A DNA stretch of 6,351 bases from a bacterium. GTDB taxonomy: Bacteria; Thermosulfidibacterota; Thermosulfidibacteria; Thermosulfidibacterales; JALWSI01. The position numbers and the translations under genes are program-made. A model generated the notes under the pieces. It ran no database searches, was not told where the DNA came from, and saw only the letters and a program-made list of their open reading frames with translations. Positions 1 to 4,995 of the stretch are shown here, in pieces (position 1 is the first letter of the stretch; every line of letters starts with the position of its first letter). Location: NCBI GenBank assembly GCA_027080315.1, contig JALWSI010000214.1:5889-12239 (forward strand), written 5' to 3'.

Positions 1-2
1 CT

Positions 3-440
3 TGTCTTGCTGGTGGTATCGACCGTCCGACGACGCCCGGTGCCTCGGTGGAGCCTCCGGAGACCTTCAACCTGTGGAGCGCCAAGGTGTATGATGCAGA
101 GGGCTTGATCATTGGTTCCCCCGTCTATTTTGGAGGGGTGAGTGGAGAGGTGAAGGCCTTTATTGACAGAACGGGGATGTGTGCCATTGGCGGTGATTAC
201 AAGCTGAAGAGGAAGGTGGGAGCATCTGTGATTGCGGCAAGGCGCCAGGGGGCCGTTGATGTGTTCAATCAGATCAACTCCCTTTATGCCCTGAACCAGG
301 TGATCATCCCATGTTCTATCTTCTGGAATATGGGTATGGGGATGGATCCAGGAGATGTTCTGAAGGATCAGGAGGGTATGGACACCTTTAAGATACTGGG
401 AGAGAATATGGCCTGGTTGATCAAGAAGATCTCCCAGTAA
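3..440 (+). CDS. Flavodoxin-family / NADPH-dependent FMN reductase-like protein (5' partial)
   Basis: The reading frame is open from the left edge to TAA at 438-440, so the gene is cut off by the window. An internal GTG at 48 could serve as a start but would leave only 130 residues without the FMN-phosphate loop, so I treat it as partial. Counting from that GTG, residues 23-43 carry the hallmark GSPVYFGGVSGEVKAFIDR, the strand and loop that contact the flavin in this family. RKVGASVIAARR follows at about 55-66, then the IPCSIFWNMGMG segment, and the end matches the usual LGENMAWLIKK finish. Family members are soluble FMN proteins that reduce flavins, quinones or metal or nitro substrates with NAD(P)H, some with a cysteine-bound Fe-S cluster; the substrate cannot be told here. 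Sequence before about base 75 does not resemble the family in this frame and is unusually GC-rich, so a frameshift or joined end is possible. A terminator follows directly, so this gene belongs to a different transcript from tgt. Confidence 0.8.
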   Translation, partial: CLAGGIDRPTTPGASVEPPETFNLWSAKVYDAEGLIIGSPVYFGGVSGEVKAFIDRTGMCAIGGDYKLKRKVGASVIAARRQGAVDVFNQINSLYALNQVIIPCSIFWNMGMGMDPGDVLKDQEGMDTFKILGENMAWLIKKISQ

Positions 441-463
441 CCCAACCCTTTAAATGCCTATCG

Positions 464-492
464 CCGGGGCGAAATCCCTTCGTCCCGGTTTT
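464..492 (+). terminator. Intrinsic (rho-independent) terminator after the flavoprotein gene
   Basis: Bases 464-473 pair with 479-488 in a 10-bp stem (CCGGGGCGAA with TTCGTCCCGG, one G-U pair at 469/483) around a 5-base loop. TTTT at 489-492 and further T-rich sequence follow immediately. It lies 24 bases after the stop at 440 and 32 bases before the tgt start, so it separates the two transcription units. Read on the - strand the stem is followed by no T-run, so it acts in the + direction. Confidence 0.8.
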
Positions 493-524
493 ATCTATCT
501 TCTTCAGGTGATAATAACCCTCTT

Positions 525-1631
525 ATGCTTAGGTTTGAGGTTGCAAAGAGGGACAGAGAAACAAAGGCCCGTTGTGGTTTTATCCGTCTAAAAGGTGTCA
601 TCTGCGAGACCCCTCTCTTCATGCCGGTGGGTACAGCAGGCAGCGTTAAAGGCATAACCCCTCACGAGTTGAAAGAGTGCGGTTATCGTCTGATTCTTGC
701 CAACACCTACCACCTTTACCTTCGTCCAGGGCACCAGTTGATAAGAGAAAGGGGTGGCCTCCATAGATTCATGGGCTGGAACAGGGGGATTCTTACCGAC
801 AGCGGGGGGTTCCAGGTGTATAGCCTCTCTCCCCTTCGTACCGTCACAGAGGAAGGGGTGAGATTTCAATCTCACCTTGATGGCTCATACCACATGTTGA
901 CCCCTGAGAAGGTTGTGGAGATACAAGAGGCCTTGGGTTCAGACATCCTCATGCCCTTAGATGAGTGTCTTCCCTATCCTGCCTCAGAGGCCCAGGCTGT
1001 GAACTCCCTTGAGTTGACCATCTCTTGGTTGAAGAGAAGCGTAGAGGCCCACCAAGGAGGGGGGGCGCTATTTGGGATTGTTCAAGGAGGTTTTTTTGAG
1101 CATCTTAGGCGGGAGGCGGTCTCAGAAGTCACCTCCTTTGAGCTTCCCGGATACTCAATAGGGGGCTTGAGCGTTGGAGAGCCCGTTGATCTTCTGCATC
1201 AGATTGGAGCCTTTACGGCAGACCTGTTACCGCAGGATAGACCCCGATACCTCATGGGTGTGGGGCGTCCCCAGGATATTGTAGAGGCGGTCTCTTACGG
1301 AATAGATATGTTTGACTGTGTGGTTCCTACGAGAAACGCCAGAAACGGCACTCTCTACACCTGGAAGGGCAAACTGAACATCAAGGCTCAAAGGTTTGCC
1401 CAGGACGAGGATCCGGTTGATCCCAATTGCACCTGCTACACCTGTAGAAACTTCTCAAAGTCTTACCTCAGGCACCTTTACAACGCAGGAGAGCTTTTGA
1501 GCCCCAGGCTAAACACTATTCATAACCTCCACTTCTTCTCAGAGCTTATGGAAAGGATAAGGCGTTCAATATCAGAGGGATGGTTCTCAAGGTTGAAAAA
1601 GGAGATACACGAAAGCTATCCCCTCACCTGA
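525..1631 (+). CDS. tgt: Queuine/preQ1 tRNA-guanine transglycosylase
   Basis: Tgt (EC 2.4.2.29) swaps guanine-34 of tRNAs with GUN anticodons for the queuosine precursor preQ1, in the cytoplasm. At 368 residues this is full family length. TDSGGFQ at 91-97 supplies catalytic Asp92; LDEC at 145-148 and GIVQGG at 184-189 form the base-recognition pocket; DMFDCVVPTRNARNG at 261-275 contains the covalent nucleophile Asp264. The zinc site is complete: Cys302, Cys304, Cys307 (CTCYTC) and His333. The GGLSVGEP segment at 213-220 has Val217 where eukaryotic queuine enzymes carry Gly, which indicates preQ1 as substrate. The ATG at 525 gives the normal N-terminus (MLRFEV...ETPLFMPVGT). Its Shine-Dalgarno is weak (AGGTG at 506-510). 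No other queuosine gene is visible nearby. hfq follows after 71 bases. Confidence 0.97.
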   Translation: MLRFEVAKRDRETKARCGFIRLKGVICETPLFMPVGTAGSVKGITPHELKECGYRLILANTYHLYLRPGHQLIRERGGLHRFMGWNRGILTDSGGFQVYSLSPLRTVTEEGVRFQSHLDGSYHMLTPEKVVEIQEALGSDILMPLDECLPYPASEAQAVNSLELTISWLKRSVEAHQGGGALFGIVQGGFFEHLRREAVSEVTSFELPGYSIGGLSVGEPVDLLHQIGAFTADLLPQDRPRYLMGVGRPQDIVEAVSYGIDMFDCVVPTRNARNGTLYTWKGKLNIKAQRFAQDEDPVDPNCTCYTCRNFSKSYLRHLYNAGELLSPRLNTIHNLHFFSELMERIRRSISEGWFSRLKKEIHESYPLT

Positions 1632-1689
1632 TGAGACCCTATTGCCAAGAGGCGGGGGTGATAGTAAGGTTTGAGCAATAAAAGATAAA

Positions 1690-1695
1690 AAGGAG
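1690..1695 (+). promoter_or_regulatory. Ribosome binding site that sets the hfq start
   Basis: AAGGAG lies 7 bases before ATG 1703. The upstream in-frame GTG at 1697 is only 1 base from it, too close to be used. The site therefore favours ATG 1703 and a 95-residue Hfq rather than the 97-residue form. Confidence 0.8.
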
Positions 1696-1702
1696 AGTGA
1701 AG

Positions 1703-1990
1703 ATGAAAGTTCGTATCAACCTGCAAGATGCCTTTCTGAATCAGCTTAGAAAGGGACGAGTACCTGTTAACGTCTATTTGGTGAACGGGGTGAAGCTGAC
1801 AGGCAGGATAGGAGGGTTTGACAACTTCACAGTTGTGCTCACAAGCGAGACGGGGCAACAACTTGTGTTTAAACATGCAATATCGTCGGTATCTCCCATA
1901 CGGCCGCAGGACGTTTTGAGCTTTGTGGAAGGGGACACCTCATCAGAGCCTCATCCTAACAGGGTTCCCGACAGCCACTTTGATGATTGA
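1703..1990 (+). CDS. hfq: RNA chaperone Hfq
   Basis: Hfq is a ring-shaped hexamer of the Sm/LSm fold that binds U-rich sRNA ends on its proximal face and A-rich mRNA on its distal face, and promotes sRNA-mRNA pairing. The 95-residue product begins [21 protein letters not shown]. The Sm1 part includes Gln8-Asp9, YLVNGVKL at 25-32 and FDNF at 39-42; Sm2 is FKHAIS at 56-61. Uridine-binding Gln8, Phe42 and Lys57-His58 are kept. The rim patch reads Arg16-Lys17-Gly18-Arg19. The loop between strands 3 and 4 (SETGQQ) is one residue longer than in E. coli and matches Bacillus-type Hfq. After Pro68 a tail of about 27 residues ends acidic (DSHFDD); such tips in other Hfqs help release RNA, so a similar role is an inference. 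Start chosen from the Shine-Dalgarno. It sits between tgt and rsmD, not beside miaA. Confidence 0.95.
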   Translation: MKVRINLQDAFLNQLRKGRVPVNVYLVNGVKLTGRIGGFDNFTVVLTSETGQQLVFKHAISSVSPIRPQDVLSFVEGDTSSEPHPNRVPDSHFDD

Positions 1991-2038
1991 TTATCCCTTT
2001 TTGTAGATGGAGCCCAGATCGGTGGAGTGGATTGAGGT

Positions 2039-2566
2039 GTGATTCGCATCTCTGGGGGGGAATGGAGAGGGCGGATGATCCACAGCCCTCCGGGAAGTTC
2101 TTCCCGTCCAACCATCGGGAGGGTGAGAGAGGCCCTTTTCTCAATCCTGCAGAACGAGATAAGAGGGGCAAAGGTGCTTGACCTCTTTGCAGGGGTGGGA
2201 ACGGTGGGAATAGAGGCCTTGAGTAGAGGGGCGGCAAAAGCGGTCTTTGTGGAGAGCAATCCCAAGATTGTCAGAATCCTCAAGTCAAATCTAATCGCCC
2301 TTTCTCCCAGCAGCATATGGGAGGTGTTGAGAGGGGATGCAAGAAAGGCTTGTAACACCAAGGGGCTAAAAGAGGAGAGGTTTAACCTCATATTCTGTGA
2401 TCCTCCCTATCATCTTTTAGACTTCTCAATAGTTTCAAATTACAAGGATTTGCTGGAGGATGGAGGGGTAATGGTGGTCCAACATCCCAAAAAACGAGAG
2501 CCTCAAGATGCGTATCACACCCGGGTAATAGGCGATAATGCCCTCTCTTTTTGGAGAAAGGAGTGA
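2039..2566 (+). CDS. rsmD: 16S rRNA (guanine966-N2)-methyltransferase RsmD
   Basis: RsmD (EC 2.1.1.171) methylates N2 of G966 in the small-subunit P-site region using S-adenosylmethionine. The 175-residue product matches the family from end to end: the N-terminal [12 protein letters not shown] and [15 protein letters not shown] (23-37) needed for rRNA binding; the SAM-binding glycine motif [16 protein letters not shown] at 46-61; acidic Glu72 in VFVESNP for the ribose; and the catalytic DPPY at 121-124. A TGA at 2033-2035 lies in frame just upstream, so GTG 2039 is the first possible start and gives the usual N-terminus. The ribosome binding signal is indirect: GGTGGAG at 2021-2027, 11 bases away. 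It follows hfq by 48 bases and ends 5 bases before coaD; rsmD-coaD adjacency is common in bacteria. Confidence 0.95.
   Translation: MIRISGGEWRGRMIHSPPGSSSRPTIGRVREALFSILQNEIRGAKVLDLFAGVGTVGIEALSRGAAKAVFVESNPKIVRILKSNLIALSPSSIWEVLRGDARKACNTKGLKEERFNLIFCDPPYHLLDFSIVSNYKDLLEDGGVMVVQHPKKREPQDAYHTRVIGDNALSFWRKE
2558..2563 (+). promoter_or_regulatory. Ribosome binding site that sets the coaD start
   Basis: AAGGAG sits inside the last codons of rsmD, 8 bases before ATG 2572. It overlaps the alternative in-frame TTG at 2551 and GTG at 2563, ruling these out in practice. Its position before the rsmD stop (2564-2566) implies translational coupling of coaD to rsmD. Confidence 0.8.
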
Positions 2567-2571
2567 GGAAG

Positions 2572-3084
2572 ATGCAGCAGCGAGTAGCCATCTATCCTGG
2601 AACCTTTGATCCAATAACCAATGGCCACATAGACATCATATGCAGAGCATCAAAGCTTTTTGACAGGCTGATAGTTGCAGTGGCTTACAATCCAGGTAAA
2701 GGACCCCTCTTCACTGTAGAGGAGAGGGTTGAGATGATCACTGAGTCTTTGAAAGATTACTCCCTTACCAATGTTGAGGTGGACAGCTTCTCTGTACTTC
2801 TCACCCATTATGCCAAGTCTAAGAAGGCTACAACGGTGATCAGGGGGTTAAGGGCGGTTTCAGACTTTGAGTACGAATTCCAGATGGCCTTGATGAACCG
2901 GAAGCTATGCAAAGATGTGGAGACGGTGTTCATGATGCCCAGCGAGAGCTACACATATTTGAGCTCAAGAATAGTGAAAGAGATAGCTCTTTACGGAGGC
3001 AATGTACGGTGTTTGGTGCCCCCCTTGGTAGCAGATCGTTTGGAAGATAAGGCAAAGGCCTTTAAGGTTCCTGGTAAGGAGTAG
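2572..3084 (+). CDS. coaD: Pantetheine-phosphate adenylyltransferase
   Basis: CoaD/PPAT (EC 2.7.7.3) transfers AMP from ATP to 4'-phosphopantetheine, the penultimate step of coenzyme A synthesis, as a cytoplasmic hexamer. The 170-residue product starts [19 protein letters not shown], with Thr11 and the T-x-G-H signature (16-19) of the nucleotidyltransferase superfamily; His19 stabilises the transition state. Lys43 (PGKGPLF) and [13 protein letters not shown] at 90-102, with Arg91 and Arg94, bind substrate and ATP phosphates. SSRIVKE at 131-137 is the C-terminal nucleotide-binding motif. ATG 2572 is preferred over TTG 2551 because of the Shine-Dalgarno at 2558-2563 and because it gives the standard N-terminus. 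The C-terminus is about ten residues longer than in E. coli. It lies 5 bases after rsmD and 4 bases before the DUF5752 gene. Confidence 0.97.
   Translation: MQQRVAIYPGTFDPITNGHIDIICRASKLFDRLIVAVAYNPGKGPLFTVEERVEMITESLKDYSLTNVEVDSFSVLLTHYAKSKKATTVIRGLRAVSDFEYEFQMALMNRKLCKDVETVFMMPSESYTYLSSRIVKEIALYGGNVRCLVPPLVADRLEDKAKAFKVPGKE
3076..3081 (+). promoter_or_regulatory. Ribosome binding site for the DUF5752 gene
   Basis: AAGGAG lies 7 bases before GTG 3089 and overlaps the last coaD codons; the coaD stop TAG is at 3082-3084. This supports the GTG start and coupling to coaD translation. Confidence 0.75.
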
Positions 3085-3088
3085 GTAG

Positions 3089-3748
3089 GTGCAGAGAGAG
3101 CCCTTTGTGGTACGAGACTGTGCCTTGGTGGCCATGGCCACTGGTAGAAAGGCTCAGACCTTGAAGGAGCTTAGGGATCAGTTAAGAGAGGTTGAAGAAG
3201 TTAGCATCTACCACCACTTCTGGGGAAGACTCTTGCAGCCCCAGTTTGACGAACCGGAGTACAACAACGACTTTGCCGCATGGGTCTTTCACCACCTTCA
3301 TCATCAGGAGTTGGCAGAACGCCTTAGTGTGGTGAATCCCACAGAGTTTCCCTCAATGGATGCCGTGAGAGACGAGCTGGTTGAGATTGTAGAGAGGGAG
3401 CTTGATGAGAGCGAGTGGGTGGCATACTTAAGGGCGGATAGGGCTTTTCACTTTGTTAAGTCTCAGATAGTTGTGTTTGACACCGGCATTGTTCTGGACA
3501 CTCCAGAATCCCTTAGGGATGCGGTTCACAAGATGTCTTCGGGAAACATCTTCTACCATTTCATTGACGCCAGAAGACGCACTCCTATGGGAAAAGACGA
3601 CTTTAGTGCCTGGTTAGAGGGTTATGGTGAGCGGTACAGAGGGCTTATTGAGTCCTTAGGCTCAATAGACCCTTATTTCTCCTCCTTAGAGGAGATTCGC
3701 AACATTTTAGAAGAGATATTCTCTCGCCATTTAGGAGAAGAGAGTTGA
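3089..3748 (+). CDS. DUF5752 family protein, partner of the trehalose synthase gene
   Basis: I recognise this 219-residue protein as DUF5752-like from segments such as RDCALVAMATGRKA (9-22), IYHHFWGRLLQPQFDEPEYN (40-59), KSQIVVFDTG (124-133) and IFYHFIDARRRTP (154-166). Its biochemical function is not known to me. It is soluble, with no signal peptide or membrane segment, and rich in charged helices. The sequence folds back on itself as two repeats: residues 6-107 align with 120-217, sharing a TG pair, an LRD helix start, a His-Phe pair (43-44 and 157-158), a D-F-x-A-W motif (61-65 and 171-175) and a charged final helix. From memory, DUF5752 genes often lie beside GT4 glycosyltransferases. 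Here its stop overlaps the treT start by 4 bases, which argues for a shared role such as regulating, stabilising or supplying TreT; that is inference. The GTG start is supported by the site at 3076-3081. Confidence 0.8.
   Translation: MQREPFVVRDCALVAMATGRKAQTLKELRDQLREVEEVSIYHHFWGRLLQPQFDEPEYNNDFAAWVFHHLHHQELAERLSVVNPTEFPSMDAVRDELVEIVERELDESEWVAYLRADRAFHFVKSQIVVFDTGIVLDTPESLRDAVHKMSSGNIFYHFIDARRRTPMGKDDFSAWLEGYGERYRGLIESLGSIDPYFSSLEEIRNILEEIFSRHLGEES
3733..3737 (+). promoter_or_regulatory. Ribosome binding site for treT
   Basis: AGGAG sits 7 bases before TTG 3745, inside the end of the DUF5752 gene. It justifies the TTG start, whose TTGA sequence overlaps the upstream stop TGA (3746-3748), the classic arrangement for translational coupling. 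Confidence 0.75.
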
Positions 3749-4989
3749 GCTCATCTTTAGAAGGATACAGGGCTGTAACGGGAAACGAGATCGTTGATCA
3801 GCTATATCAACTGGCCAAGCCCCTAAAAGGCATAAGGGTGTTGCATGTGAACTCCACCAAAGAGGGTGGAGGGGTGGCTGAGATCTTGCGCAAGATGGTG
3901 CCCTTGATGGAAGGCTTGGGAATAGATGCCCAGTGGGAGGTTATATCGGGAGATTCCGACTTCTTTGAGTGTACCAAAGGGTTCCATAACTCCCTTCAGG
4001 GTAAGCAGGTGACCCCTTCTGATGAGCTTCTTCGCCACTACCAAGAGGTGAACTCTGAGAATGCCGATAAGCTGAGGCCTTTATTGGAAGAGGCAGATGT
4101 TGTCTTCATACACGATCCTCAGCCCTTAACCATGATCCAGCACGTTCCTAAACGGAAAGGTAAATGGGTGTGGAGGTGCCATATTGATGTCAGTAAGCCC
4201 CATAGACCGGTATGGAGATACCTCAAACCCTGGGTGGAGCAGTACGACGCCAGCGTTTTCTCTTTGGCCTCCTTTGCAAAGCCCCTGAATCATCCCCAGT
4301 TCTTGATAACCCCAAGCATAGACCCTTTGAGCGAAAAGAACATGAACCTGCCTAAGAAAGAGGTTGATAGGGTCTTTGAGAAGTTCAGAATTGATCGGGA
4401 AAGACCGGTGATCCTTCAGGTTTCAAGATTTGACAGGTTCAAAGATCCCATTGGGGTGATAGAGGCCTATAGATTGGTGAAGAAGATGGTGCCCCTTCAA
4501 CTGATCCTCGCAGGAGGCGGGGCCTCTGATGATCCTGAAGGCATGGCGGTTTTAGAAGAGGTGAAACATGCCGCTGCAGGGGATCCCGATATTCACATCT
4601 TGCACCTGCCTCCTGATGCCCATCTCACCATCAACGCCCTTCAGCGTGGGGCCGACGTTGTGCTTCAGAAATCAACCAAAGAGGGTTTTGGTCTCACCGT
4701 TACAGAGGCCATGTGGAAGGGCAAGCCGGTCATTGGTGGCGATACCGGTGGGATCAGGGTTCAGGTGTACAACCACTACACCGGATTCTTGGTGAGAAGC
4801 CCCGAGGGGGCCGCCTTAAGAATAAGATACCTACTTCACCGTGAGGACAAGAGAAGAGAGATGGGAGAGAGGGCCAAGAGGCTGGTACGAGAGAACTTCT
4901 TGATCACCCATCACCTCCGGGGGTACCTGGCACTGATGATCAATCTCCTTAAAGGTGGGGACTACCACCGAATAGAGGTGGGAGTCTGA
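3745..4989 (+). CDS. treT: Trehalose synthase TreT-type GT4 glycosyltransferase
   Basis: TreT (EC 2.4.1.245) makes trehalose in one reversible step from an NDP-glucose (UDP- or ADP-glucose) and free glucose, in the cytoplasm. The 414-residue product is almost the length of the Pyrococcus enzyme and has the two Rossmann domains of a GT-B fold. N-terminal domain: RVLHVNSTKEGGGVAEIL at 31-48 (glycine loop), FFECTKGFHNSLQG at 73-86, IHDPQP at 122-127 and WRCHID at 143-148, all typical of TreT rather than other GT4 enzymes. C-terminal domain: SRFDRFKDP at 227-235, with Arg228 and Lys233 for the NDP phosphates, and the retaining-enzyme E-x7-E motif, Glu313 and Glu321 in KEGFGLTVTEA. IDPLSEKN at 192-199 links the domains. 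The TTG start overlaps the preceding stop and has its own Shine-Dalgarno. Trehalose would serve as a compatible solute or heat protectant. The exact NDP-sugar donor, and whether the cell runs the reaction toward synthesis or breakdown, cannot be read from sequence. Confidence 0.88.
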   Translation: MSSSLEGYRAVTGNEIVDQLYQLAKPLKGIRVLHVNSTKEGGGVAEILRKMVPLMEGLGIDAQWEVISGDSDFFECTKGFHNSLQGKQVTPSDELLRHYQEVNSENADKLRPLLEEADVVFIHDPQPLTMIQHVPKRKGKWVWRCHIDVSKPHRPVWRYLKPWVEQYDASVFSLASFAKPLNHPQFLITPSIDPLSEKNMNLPKKEVDRVFEKFRIDRERPVILQVSRFDRFKDPIGVIEAYRLVKKMVPLQLILAGGGASDDPEGMAVLEEVKHAAAGDPDIHILHLPPDAHLTINALQRGADVVLQKSTKEGFGLTVTEAMWKGKPVIGGDTGGIRVQVYNHYTGFLVRSPEGAALRIRYLLHREDKRREMGERAKRLVRENFLITHHLRGYLALMINLLKGGDYHRIEVGV

Positions 4990-4995
4990 TCTGCC

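Noticed and set aside
510-515. GATAAT as a -10 promoter element for tgt
   Set aside because: The hexamer is good, but the bases about 17 upstream (GGTTTT, the end of the terminator) do not resemble TTGACA, so I did not list it as a promoter feature.
1084-1097. AAGGAGG followed by seven T inside tgt, looking like a ribosome binding site or terminator
   Set aside because: It encodes the conserved active-site QGG and two Phe codons of Tgt; no start codon follows at proper spacing and no stem precedes the T-run.
1642-1680. ATTGC...GCAAT inverted repeat between tgt and hfq as a terminator or regulatory hairpin
   Set aside because: Only 5 bp pair around a loop of nearly 30 bases and no T-run follows, so it is likely chance.
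1951-2391. 146-codon open frame on the - strand over hfq and rsmD
   Set aside because: It is antisense to two clearly recognised genes, its product is low-complexity and Pro/Leu/Ser-rich with no recognisable domain, and there is no ribosome binding site.
4568-4795. 75-codon + strand open frame within treT
   Set aside because: It overlaps the conserved C-terminal domain of TreT, including the E-x7-E motif, in a different frame; it is a shadow.
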